From Nitrospira sp. (GTDB lineage: Bacteria > Nitrospirota > Nitrospiria > Nitrospirales > Nitrospiraceae), in the NCBI GenBank assembly GCA_015904055.1, contig JABMDE010000062.1, positions 3,313 to 17,148 of the forward strand: a stretch of 13,836 nt of DNA. Reading direction: 5' to 3'. Shown here one piece after another: positions 1 through 6,237 of the stretch. The notes below the pieces were generated by a model. That model was not told the DNA's origin. It made no database searches and saw only the letters and a list, made by a program, of their open reading frames with translations. Each line of letters starts with the position of its first letter. The stretch's first letter is position 1. The translations under genes and the position numbers were made by a program.

Positions 1-676
1 CATAGGACGCAAACAGTTCCCCAGTGAGACGGCCTAGGTGGCCGGGGTCAGTGGGGAGCTTGCGCCTGATGTAGTCATTGAGAATACGGCCGTCGGCGGT
101 CTTATGGATCTGCGGGTGCCGGAGATTCATGCGGTATCGCTGGATGGCGTCGGCGACGCGGCTGATGAAGACCACTGTGCCGTCCGGTTCGATCCGTTCG
201 ACGATGCCGACGTGGGTCAGCGGGTCATTCCATTCTCCATCTCCGTTGAAGTCCCAGGTGTTGTCAAAAAACACCAAGTCTCCGGGCTGGGTTGCCGGCC
301 CCTGGTGGAGGATGCCTTGTCGGTGTACATGGTCATAAATGAGCCGGACGCCGTTCGCATTGGGATCGTCGGCGTCGGTGTCATAGAGATCGATACCGTG
401 CTTCAAGAAGACCGCACGTGTGACACCGGCGCAATCATAGGCGATCTTTTGGCCTTTGCTCGTGATCGTGGTCGCACCTATGAGCGTGGCCGCCGTCTGT
501 ACGATCATTGATCGGCTGGGGTCCTGCAGGCCGGATGGACAACAGGGGCGGTACGCCGTGATCGACATCTGAGGAGGTTGGTTCGACATCGATCGTTGAG
601 GGGATTCCATTGATGGCGTCGCGCAGCCGGCGAGTGTTACCACGGCGATGGTCCCGATGATGAAGAAGAGTCGCAT
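1..676 (-). CDS. NlpC/P60-type cysteine peptidase lipoprotein, copy A (3' end outside window)
   Basis: About 225 codons are visible. By comparison with copy B only about 7 codons plus the stop lie beyond the window edge. The ATG is at 674-676, five bases after the AAA ATPase stop, so the two genes are probably cotranscribed. The protein starts with a hydrophobic signal ending in the lipobox LAGC (Cys18), so it is predicted to be a lipid-anchored envelope protein. A Pro/Ser/Gln-rich linker follows. The catalytic-domain landmarks are Cys82 in YDCAGV and His155 in THVGIV, as in NlpC/P60 cell-wall peptidases. A DxNGDG loop sits just before the histidine. Family members cut peptidoglycan stem peptides; that activity is inferred here. 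Relative to copy B there are roughly 15-20 substitutions, concentrated in the linker, and no indel. Both predicted catalytic residues are kept. Confidence 0.8.
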   Translation of the reverse strand, partial: MRLFFIIGTIAVVTLAGCATPSMESPQRSMSNQPPQMSITAYRPCCPSGLQDPSRSMIVQTAATLIGATTITSKGQKIAYDCAGVTRAVFLKHGIDLYDTDADDPNANGVRLIYDHVHRQGILHQGPATQPGDLVFFDNTWDFNGDGEWNDPLTHVGIVERIEPDGTVVFISRVADAIQRYRMNLRHPQIHKTADGRILNDYIRRKLPTDPGHLGRLTGELFASY

Positions 677-681
677 CGATG

Positions 682-2241
682 TCACCGTACGTTGACGAAC
701 CGGCCTTCAGCCATCTGCCGAAGTGCGTCAATATCTTCGCGCCGTGTGACGGAGAGCGGCATTGTGTGAGTCAGTTCTTCGATCAACAAATCCGTGGTCA
801 GCGGTGTTTTCTGATGGAGGGCGCGATAGAGCGACGCGACGACCGCTTGTTCGATCTCGGAGCCGCTGAAGCCATCGCTGGCGCTGACAATCTTGACGAG
901 ATCGAATCTCGCGCTGTCCTGCTTGCGGAGGCCCAGGTGAATGTTCCAGATGGCCTCCCGTTCGCCGTCGTCTGGAAGATCGACGAAAAATATTTCGTCA
1001 AACCGGCCTTTGCGAAGGAGTTCCGGAGGAAGGGACGAGAGATCGTTTGCGGTGGCGACGACGAACACCTCTTGTTTTTTCTCCTGCAGCCAAGTGAGAA
1101 AGGCGCCGAAGAGCCGCCGGCTCAAGCCCGCGTCGGCGTCGCCGCTCCCGCCACCTGCGACCATCGCTTTTTCAATTTCATCGACCCATAGGACGATCGG
1201 TGACAACGATTCGGCCGTCTCGATCGCCTTGCGGAAGTTTTTTTCCGATTCGCCGACGAACTTGTCGAACAGCCGGCCTGCATCGAGTTTCAGGAGCGGC
1301 AGCTGCCATTCACGCGCGATGGCTTTCGCGGCGAGTGATTTGCCGCAGCCGGGCACGCCGACGAGCATGATGCCGCGAGGGGGTGTCAGATTCAACGCCT
1401 TGGCCTCCGCGGTAAATCCCACCTTCGCGCGTTCCAGCCAGGATTTCAGATTGACGAATCCTCCTAACTCGAATCGATTGTCTTCGAGCGGATAGTACTC
1501 CAGAAGGCCGCCGTCCTTGATCGCCTGTACCTTGCGTTTCAGAATGTTTTGCACGTCATCGGCCGAAAGGGTGCCGTCCTCGACCAGACATTGCGTGACG
1601 ATCTGGCGGGCTTGATGAAGGGTCAAGCCCTGCAAGGCGCGGAGGATGGCGTCGCGTTCCTGAGCCGAAGGACCTTGCTGGGCCGTCTTGGAGTCGCCGA
1701 TGGAACTGAGAATGCTTTGGACCACGGTAGTCGATCGGGGTCGTCGCGGAGACATTTTCGGCCCCAGCGATTGCAGCACGCTTCGGAGCATGGCTTGCAG
1801 TTCTTCGCGATCCGGCAATTGCAGGTCCAGCCGAACTGCGAGCTTCTCAATATCGAGCGGCAGCGTAATAGGGTGGCCGGTGATCACGCAGGTTGCCCGA
1901 GACCGGCTGAAGACTGTTCCGACTTCCCGGAGCTGGCGGGCAACCGGCGGTTCTTGCAGATGAGGCGCAAGGTCTTTGAGCCAGAAGACCGCCTCTACGG
2001 TCAAGGTCTGGAGGTGTTGGAGCACGGCCAGCGGCGTGGCGGTCATTTTGCTGAGCATGGGTTCGTCGGCGCGGGTGAGTCCTCTGGTAACAGACCATTC
2101 GAAAAGCGGCATCCGCTCTTGCGCGGTCACCGATTGCAGGAGATCGGACACCCGTTCTTCCTCCACCGTCTCAATGATGATGAGCGGGTGGTAGGAACGG
2201 ATCAGGGTTCGGAGATCATGTACGCTGGTGGAGAGGGCCAT
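682..2241 (-). CDS. AAA+ ATPase, Ycf46-like, copy A
   Basis: A complete 519-residue protein. Residues 1-180 form an N-terminal region seen in Ycf46-type ATPases. The AAA+ module follows: Walker A GVPGCGKS (295-302), Walker [10 protein letters not shown] (349-357, D354/E355), sensor 1 Asn399 in VVATAND, the arginine-finger segment LLRKGRF (408-413), and a sensor-2 region near GFSGSEIEQ (457-465). No signal peptide or membrane segment is visible, so it is expected in the cytoplasm, coupling ATP hydrolysis to remodelling of an unknown client. Ycf46 in cyanobacteria has been linked to inorganic-carbon use, but nothing here points to that. It lies between the coiled-coil lipoprotein gene (100 nt upstream) and the NlpC/P60 gene (5 nt downstream). 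There is no SD at the ATG; a promoter ends 9 nt before it. It differs from copy B at 8 residues, none in the motifs listed. Confidence 0.88.
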   Translation of the reverse strand: MALSTSVHDLRTLIRSYHPLIIIETVEEERVSDLLQSVTAQERMPLFEWSVTRGLTRADEPMLSKMTATPLAVLQHLQTLTVEAVFWLKDLAPHLQEPPVARQLREVGTVFSRSRATCVITGHPITLPLDIEKLAVRLDLQLPDREELQAMLRSVLQSLGPKMSPRRPRSTTVVQSILSSIGDSKTAQQGPSAQERDAILRALQGLTLHQARQIVTQCLVEDGTLSADDVQNILKRKVQAIKDGGLLEYYPLEDNRFELGGFVNLKSWLERAKVGFTAEAKALNLTPPRGIMLVGVPGCGKSLAAKAIAREWQLPLLKLDAGRLFDKFVGESEKNFRKAIETAESLSPIVLWVDEIEKAMVAGGGSGDADAGLSRRLFGAFLTWLQEKKQEVFVVATANDLSSLPPELLRKGRFDEIFFVDLPDDGEREAIWNIHLGLRKQDSARFDLVKIVSASDGFSGSEIEQAVVASLYRALHQKTPLTTDLLIEELTHTMPLSVTRREDIDALRQMAEGRFVNVR

Positions 2242-2250
2242 AGCGGAGAA

Positions 2251-2279
2251 ATGCTAGCACGGGGTTTGGCTTCGACCAA
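2251..2279 (-). promoter_or_regulatory. Predicted sigma-70-like promoter of AAA ATPase, copy A
   Basis: Read on the minus strand: -35 TTGGTC (2274-2279), a 17-nt spacer, and -10 TAGCAT (2251-2256). Only 9 nt separate the -10 from the ATG, so the transcript would start 0-3 nt before the start codon. The whole element is identical in copy B although the sequence just upstream of it has diverged. This could let the AAA and NlpC/P60 genes be expressed apart from the lipoprotein gene. Confidence 0.5.
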
Positions 2280-2341
2280 GAAAAGCATGCTTTGCTGCGT
2301 CTGGTGGTGATTGCAGCGGAAGAGTTCATGAATTATGAGGG

Positions 2342-3076
2342 CTAGGTCTTGCTGGAGGCTTCGAGCGCCTTGCTGATTTCGCTGATCAGGCGGCGCTCGA
2401 TTTCGGCGGTCTCTTCGGCGCTCACGCTCAGGATACGCCCGCCTTGCGCCACCTTCTCGAATTCGGCCTTGACGCCGAGTTTGGTGGTGTTGCCGGGCAA
2501 GGCTTGCAGAGAGATGAGATATTGGTTTCGAAATCCGGCGACTTCCAATGATGTGGGTGTCGAGACTTTGCGATCCGTCACGAAAACGGCTTTCTGGTCC
2601 ATTTTGATGCCGGCCTTGAGTTGATAGCCGTTACGTGCAAGCGACTCCTCAACGACTTTGCTGACGGCGCCTAAGGGGCGGGGGAGTGTCTCGAACTGTG
2701 CGCCCTTGTCGTCGATCTTGAGATTCTGCGCCGCTCGGGCCGCTGCCATTTGTTGGACTTCCACGTTCATGCGCTTGGCTTGATCCACCTGCATCTCCAA
2801 CCGCTCAGCCAGGTTCTGGGTTTCTGCCTTGGATGATTCGGCTGCGTTCTTTGCATCACGGAGTTCTTGATTGAGCAGATCGATCTGTTGCTGCATGACC
2901 TTGTTCCCGTCTTGTAGAGAGCTCAGCAAGGATTCCTGTTTGACCACTTGTTTTTTTAGGGTGTCGTTCTCAGCTTTGAGGGGAGCATCGTCCGGCTGAC
3001 AGCCCGAGACGATTAAGAGGCAGGCTGCGGCCCCGATCCACAGCAGCCGGCAGTTCGAATAAGCATGATCATGCAC
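2342..3076 (-). CDS. Coiled-coil lipoprotein, copy A
   Basis: I place the start at GTG 3076. A GGAGGG SD lies about 7 nt upstream, and copy B has the same GTG-plus-SD arrangement. An in-frame ATG at 3133 has no SD and lies upstream of the predicted promoter -10. The resulting 244-residue protein has a signal peptide ending at lipobox IVSGC (Cys26). Residues about 30-115 are rich in Lys/Glu/Gln/Leu heptads (coiled coil). A C-terminal domain of about 120 residues follows, ending in a helix-like tail; I do not recognise it. It should be anchored to an envelope membrane, with the coiled coil possibly mediating oligomerisation or spanning the periplasm. It is the first gene of a leftward run with the AAA ATPase and NlpC/P60 genes. 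From Cys26 on it is close to copy B, but the signal peptide is unrelated in sequence. Confidence 0.8.
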   Translation of the reverse strand: MHDHAYSNCRLLWIGAAACLLIVSGCQPDDAPLKAENDTLKKQVVKQESLLSSLQDGNKVMQQQIDLLNQELRDAKNAAESSKAETQNLAERLEMQVDQAKRMNVEVQQMAAARAAQNLKIDDKGAQFETLPRPLGAVSKVVEESLARNGYQLKAGIKMDQKAVFVTDRKVSTPTSLEVAGFRNQYLISLQALPGNTTKLGVKAEFEKVAQGGRILSVSAEETAEIERRLISEISKALEASSKT

Positions 3077-3103
3077 GCGATGTCCCTCCGGATGAATGGG
3101 CCG

Positions 3104-3132
3104 ATTATCCCTGCTTGGCAGCAACTTGTCCA
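3104..3132 (-). promoter_or_regulatory. Predicted promoter of lipoprotein operon, copy A
   Basis: Minus strand: -35 TGGACA (3127-3132), spacer of exactly 17 nt, -10 GATAAT (3104-3109); each hexamer matches the consensus at 5 of 6 positions. The -10 lies 27 nt before the GTG start, leaving room for the SD. Both hexamers and the spacer length recur in copy B although most of the surrounding block has diverged. Confidence 0.6.
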
Positions 3133-3147
3133 TGTGAATTCACGAGT

Positions 3148-3177
3148 TTGACCGCTACTGCTGACTGTCGTTATGCT
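3148..3177 (+). promoter_or_regulatory. Predicted promoter of exported-protein gene, copy A (near-leaderless)
   Basis: -35 TTGACC (3148-3153), 18-nt spacer, -10 TATGCT (3172-3177), then only 6 nt to ATG 3184, which puts the transcription start at or next to the A of the start codon. No SD is present. Copy B keeps TTGACG-N17-TATGCT at the matching place. It stands back to back with the leftward lipoprotein promoter. Confidence 0.55.
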
Positions 3178-3183
3178 GCCTGC

Positions 3184-3798
3184 ATGAATCATCACACGAT
3201 GGCAGGGATCGTGGTGTTGTGCGCCGGTCTGTTCTCCAACGTGGTCTGTGCGGCAGAGCAGAGGTCGGCTACTGACGTCATTCCCGCCGAGGATTATGCG
3301 CTGTACGATCAGACCATCGAGAGCATATTTCTAACTTCATACACCAGGTTGGTAGTGATCGAGCGTATGACGGTCGTCCGGCTGTTGCCGGATCAGCAGG
3401 AGCTGATAACGATCGGATCTTTTCACGATCGGAACTTTTTCATGGGTCGGCTGCCGGCTGACCTTGTGAGGGATTTTGTCGGAGCCAACCGCGAAGCCGG
3501 CCGGCTTGAAGGCCGGTTCCAATTTGGGGTTCGCTATCGATTTGTCACGGGACGATTGATTGAAGAACCGGAGGTGTCCGCTGCTGTCCCCGTGCAAGCC
3601 GTGCCGGTGTTGGAGCGGTTGGCCTTCTCGCGGGTGGGGCGGACGCTTCGGAAGGATCAGGCGCTGGTGTATGTCGAGCAGAGGCGCCCTGACGAAACAG
3701 GCGCAGGTTTTCTCGTCTGGTTCCATCAGAAAGGGCGGGAGTGGACGATCGTCGATACCGAAGTGGTCTGGACCATCCAGGGCGGACAGCGCCAGTAG
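3184..3798 (+). CDS. Small exported protein of unknown function, copy A
   Basis: The reading frame is open from 3115, but I take ATG 3184 because it aligns with the only start in copy B and lies 6 nt after a predicted -10. The 204-residue product has a Sec signal peptide of about 23 residues (hydrophobic core, VCA-A type cleavage). The mature part begins near AEDYALYDQTIES and ends with segments around SRVGRTL, QALVYVEQ, GAGFLVWF and EWTIVDTEVVW. This resembles a loosely conserved family of bacterial exported proteins with SRVGF, QALVYV and G-W motifs, for which I know no function. There is no lipobox Cys and no membrane segment after the signal, so it is predicted to be periplasmic or secreted. 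It is divergently transcribed from the lipoprotein gene and was duplicated with it. Confidence 0.7.
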   Translation: MNHHTMAGIVVLCAGLFSNVVCAAEQRSATDVIPAEDYALYDQTIESIFLTSYTRLVVIERMTVVRLLPDQQELITIGSFHDRNFFMGRLPADLVRDFVGANREAGRLEGRFQFGVRYRFVTGRLIEEPEVSAAVPVQAVPVLERLAFSRVGRTLRKDQALVYVEQRRPDETGAGFLVWFHQKGREWTIVDTEVVWTIQGGQRQ

Positions 3799-3799
3799 C

Positions 3800-3829
3800 T
3801 TGCGCAGCAAGGCCGCCGGACTGTAGCAT
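3800..3829 (+). promoter_or_regulatory. Orphan promoter at the end of copy A
   Basis: TTGCGC (3800-3805), 18-nt spacer, TAGCAT (3824-3829). This is the copy-A counterpart of the element that precedes the MBL hydrolase in copy B. Here the hydrolase is absent, and 9 nt after the -10 the sequence enters a truncated DUF5069 frame at TTG 3839. The -35 is weak. Confidence 0.3.
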
Positions 3830-3838
3830 GGCGCGCTA

Positions 3839-4203
3839 TTGGGGCGGTTTATCGACAAGATCAGATTGCGGAATGCAGGCCAGATCCAGGACTATAACTA
3901 CATAACCGTGGGGTTCGATAAGTACCTGGCTGACTTTTTGGGCATTGATGCGAAGGCATTCGAGCAGCGGGTGTTGGCCGGCGGGACGGATGAGGAATTG
4001 CTCGCGTGGGTTCACGCCAATGGAAATTCCGTGACGGAAGCGGACAAAACCTACTCAAGGCCGGGCCAAAGGACGAGGATACTCACCAGCGGTTTCAAGG
4101 CCGGCTGCACGATATTGCCGTCAACCGTGGCGTGCCGATTTCTGCTCTTCCTCCGGTATCCACCTGGGCCGATGTCATAGAGTTGGATGAAGGCCGAATG
4201 TAG
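3839..4203 (+). pseudogene. DUF5069 gene remnant, 5'-truncated and frameshifted
   Basis: The frame from 3839 encodes GRFIDKIRLRNAG, then DYNYITVGFDKYLADFLGID and a DEELLAWVHANGNSVTEADK stretch, which I recognise as DUF5069. Around 4050-4065 the match moves to another frame, LLKAGPKDEDTHQRFQGRL, and runs to WADVIELDEGRM and a stop at 4203, a typical DUF5069 C terminus. Uncorrected, the first frame runs on to an unrelated tail ending at 4180. The 5' end is also missing: an in-frame stop lies at 3824, the N-terminal 20 or so family residues are absent, and the break coincides with the right edge of the duplicated segment. The duplication therefore appears to have joined the interior of this gene. 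DUF5069 has no established function. A sequencing error could explain the frameshift but not the missing 5' end. Confidence 0.7.
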
Positions 4204-4423
4204 CTGATCAATTGGCTAGTCTTGGCTGAGGCAAGAATGGAGACGCAATTAACCATTCTGCCACGGTCGTGATCGATGGCGGTCTGAGCTAAGGGTGCGA
4301 TCACCTAGTTCCCCTTAAAACGCGCTGGTGTTCTCAAAACAAGTTTGGCATCAGGCTTGCGTAATCGGCTTGGGAACATCGAAGATTCCTGATGAGATCA
4401 ACCTCTATTGTGAAAGGATCAGT

Positions 4424-4786
4424 ATGATGATGAAGACAGTCTCAACTATTACAGCAGCCGCAGCGTTACTGGCATTCTCGAATGTGTTTGCTCAAAGTGA
4501 AGCTCCGGCACCGGTTGCTCCGGCTCCGTCGGCTGCGGCCACATCGGCTCCTGCTCCGATTCCGGCTCCCGCCCCTACAATGGAAGGTAGTAAGAAGGGT
4601 GAGAAGTCTGAGGTTGGGGATGAACAGGAGGGGAAGGGCCGAGGGAAGGGAAAACACAAAGGGAAGGGCCGTGAGAAAGGCGGCGACAAAATGCGCGGAT
4701 TAGATCGGGCGGATGAAGTGGCCGGCGAGCATGGCAAGCAAGGGCGTGACAACGCCCGTAGCCGTGGAAAGCGTGGGAACGACTAA
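4424..4786 (+). CDS. Small exported Pro/Ala-rich, basic-tailed protein
   Basis: I chose ATG 4424 (three consecutive ATG codons) because AAGGA lies 5 nt upstream and a Sec signal peptide starts exactly there; the frame is open further back to 4328 but without a sensible start. The 120-residue product has a signal peptide (about 1-24, cleavage after FAQ or VFA), then a Pro-Ala repeat region of about 30 residues. A hydrophilic, strongly basic tail rich in Lys, Gly, Arg and Glu follows (about residues 55-120). Such a tail is probably disordered and could bind anions such as nucleic acid, polyphosphate or cell-wall polymers; that is inference. I cannot assign it to a named family. A strong intrinsic terminator follows 31 nt after the stop, so it is probably a single-gene transcript. 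Confidence 0.7.
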   Translation: MMMKTVSTITAAAALLAFSNVFAQSEAPAPVAPAPSAAATSAPAPIPAPAPTMEGSKKGEKSEVGDEQEGKGRGKGKHKGKGREKGGDKMRGLDRADEVAGEHGKQGRDNARSRGKRGND

Positions 4787-4817
4787 GCAAGGTTTCTCGC
4801 AGGAGCTTCTTAATACA

Positions 4818-4848
4818 GCGGCCGGTCCTTATAGGCCGGCCGCTTTTT
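4818..4848 (+). terminator. Rho-independent terminator
   Basis: A perfect 8-bp GC stem GCGGCCGG / CCGGCCGC (4818-4825 with 4836-4843), a 10-nt loop, then TTTTT at 4844-4848. It ends the rightward small exported gene. The facing leftward gene ends at 4891, and on that strand the hairpin lacks a clean T tract, so it is at best partly bidirectional. Confidence 0.85.
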
Positions 4849-4890
4849 CATGTCGCGAGTAGGATCAGAGGGCATAGGCCGTACTGTTTG

Positions 4891-5322
4891 CTAGACAGCT
4901 GGAAGGGACAAGAGCTTCTTCATCTCGCAGTGGGCCATGACGACTTCAGGGGCGCGTTGAAGGGCTTCGTAGTAGCTGCGCTCAAAGCCGTCGCCCAATT
5001 CAGAGGGACGGATCAGAACCCGCACTTCAGCCAGAAGGCTCGCCACATCGTCCACGGTAAGGCTTTTCTCATCGTCCAGCAATTCGTCGATTCGGACGAC
5101 CAGATTGGACAGGGGATGGAGCCAGGTAAACCACGGATCGTTCATCACCAACTGCAGCAATTGTCCCGTCGAATCGATGCGTCCATAAATCCGCTCAAAG
5201 GTCAGCTGCTCGGCAACGATCAGGGCTTTATGCAATCCCAACAGCCCATGCCGCGCATCGGTGAGCGTTCGGCGGAGGGGGGTGGTTTCCCGGACACGCA
5301 GTTGTTTGGATGATGTCGACAT
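4891..5322 (-). CDS. Conserved hypothetical protein, 143 aa
   Basis: The product is soluble and mostly helical-looking, without signal peptide or membrane segments. Recognisable stretches are LLGLHKALIVAEQLTFERIYGR, LLQLVMNDPWFTWLHPLS and VVRIDELLDD. I recall similar hypothetical proteins in proteobacteria and Nitrospira but no assigned function. The ATG at 5322 has no SD; a TAGAAT -10-like hexamer ends 6 nt upstream, so the message may be leaderless. The gene converges on the small exported gene with its terminator between them. It lies in the unique segment between the two duplicated blocks. Confidence 0.65.
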   Translation of the reverse strand: MSTSSKQLRVRETTPLRRTLTDARHGLLGLHKALIVAEQLTFERIYGRIDSTGQLLQLVMNDPWFTWLHPLSNLVVRIDELLDDEKSLTVDDVASLLAEVRVLIRPSELGDGFERSYYEALQRAPEVVMAHCEMKKLLSLPAV

Positions 5323-5328
5323 TGGGTA

Positions 5329-5334
5329 ATTCTA
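5329..5334 (-). promoter_or_regulatory. Candidate -10 box of the 143-aa hypothetical gene
   Basis: TAGAAT on the minus strand, 6 nt before the ATG. No convincing -35 is present at 16-18 nt, so the assignment rests on the match and on the same spacing seen at other genes in this window. Confidence 0.3.
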
Positions 5335-5536
5335 GCAGGTGATTTCAAAAATGGAGGCCAAGAAATTGCGGCGCATCATTTTTTATTCTTGCCACGATTC
5401 CTTATCGGTTGCTACAAGCCGGGGCTGTAATGAAAAGAAGCAGACAAGGCGTTTGTATGACAAAAGTTCTACAAACTTGTTGACTTGGTGTGTGGGCTAG
5501 ATCTTCAAGCAGGCGGCAGAATATCCAGTATTTTTC

Positions 5537-6232
5537 TTAAGAGGGCAGGCGAGTGCCATAGGACGCAAACAGTTCCCCAGTGAGACGGCCTAGGTGGCCG
5601 GGATCAGTGGGGAGCTTGCGCCTGATGTAGTCGTTGAGAATACGGCCGTCGGCGGTCTTATGGATCTGCGGGTGCCGGAGATTCATGCGGTACCGCTGGA
5701 TAGCGTCGGCGACGCGGCTGATGAAGACCACTGTGCCGTCCGGTTCGATCTGTTCGACGATGCCGACGTGGGTCAGCGGGTCATTCCATTCTCCATCTCC
5801 GTTGAAGTCCCAGGTATTGTCAAAAAACACCAAATCTCCAGGCTGGGTTGCCGGCCCCAGGTGGAGGATGCCTTGTCGGCGCACATGGTCATAAATGAGC
5901 CGGACGCCGTTTGCATTGGGATCATCGGCGTCGGTCTCATAGAGGTCGATGCCATGTTTCAAGAAGACCGCGCGTGTGACACCGGCACAGTCATAGGCGA
6001 TCTTTCGGCCTTTGCTCGTGATCGTCGTCGCACCGACGAGTGTGGCCGCCGTCTGGACAATCGTCGATCGGCTGGGGTTCGTCAGGCCGGATGGGCAATA
6101 GGGGCGGTGCGTCGTGATCGACCTTTGAGGAGGTTGGTTCGACATCGATCGTTGAGGGGATTCCATTGATGGCGTCGTGCAGCCGACAAGCGTCACTACG
6201 GCGATGGTTCCGATGATGAAGAAGAGTCGCAT
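5537..6232 (-). CDS. NlpC/P60-type cysteine peptidase lipoprotein, copy B
   Basis: A complete 231-residue protein. The signal peptide ends in lipobox LVGC (Cys18), followed by a Ser/Gln/Pro linker to about residue 55. The catalytic domain has Cys82 (YDCAGV) and His155 (THVGIV); a third polar residue may lie in RHPQIH (186-191). Residues 142-151 (DFNGDGEWND) resemble a calcium-binding DxNxDG loop directly before the catalytic His. NlpC/P60 enzymes hydrolyse peptidoglycan peptide bonds; activity here is inferred from the fold signature. The ATG lies 5 nt after the AAA ATPase stop with only a weak SD, so translation may be coupled. It is the last gene of the leftward operon; I see no clear terminator in the 214 bp beyond its stop. 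Confidence 0.85.
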   Translation of the reverse strand: MRLFFIIGTIAVVTLVGCTTPSMESPQRSMSNQPPQRSITTHRPYCPSGLTNPSRSTIVQTAATLVGATTITSKGRKIAYDCAGVTRAVFLKHGIDLYETDADDPNANGVRLIYDHVRRQGILHLGPATQPGDLVFFDNTWDFNGDGEWNDPLTHVGIVEQIEPDGTVVFISRVADAIQRYRMNLRHPQIHKTADGRILNDYIRRKLPTDPGHLGRLTGELFASYGTRLPS

Positions 6233-6237
6233 CAGCG

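Larger units (their letters stand above)
1..3839. repeat. Segmental duplication, copy A
   Basis: Positions 1-2241 match 5557-7797 base for base in register (offset 5556, no net indel across two genes), with only a few percent differences by eye. Similarity continues through the lipoprotein and exported genes with small indels (offsets 5560 to 5564) and stops abruptly after GCGCGCTAT at 3839. The left end lies beyond the window. Confidence 0.95.

Noticed and set aside
38..511. Plus-strand frame opposite the NlpC/P60 gene (also at 5594-6169)
   Set aside because: The minus-strand frame carries a lipobox and catalytic motifs in both copies; the plus frame has no recognisable features.
2280..2300. 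AAAGCATGCTTT palindrome between lipoprotein A and AAA A as a terminator
   Set aside because: It has no loop and only a very short T run. In copy B only the five-base arms are kept, so it is too weak to call.
1549..2310. Long plus-strand open frames (up to 253 codons) opposite the AAA ATPase, and similar ones at 7147-7689
   Set aside because: They are antisense shadows of a conserved gene in GC-rich DNA. They contain Arg/Gly/Glu-rich non-domain sequence and have no SD or promoter.
3077..3133. N-terminal extension of lipoprotein A to ATG 3133
   Set aside because: No SD, it lies upstream of the predicted -10, it puts hydrophilic residues before the signal peptide, and copy B has no equivalent.
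3115..3183. N-terminal extension of exported protein A to 3115
   Set aside because: It would include the promoter hexamers and push the signal peptide inward; copy B starts at the aligned ATG.
4328..4423. Upstream extension of the 120-aa exported protein
   Set aside because: The signal peptide and SD both point to ATG 4424; the extension has no SD.
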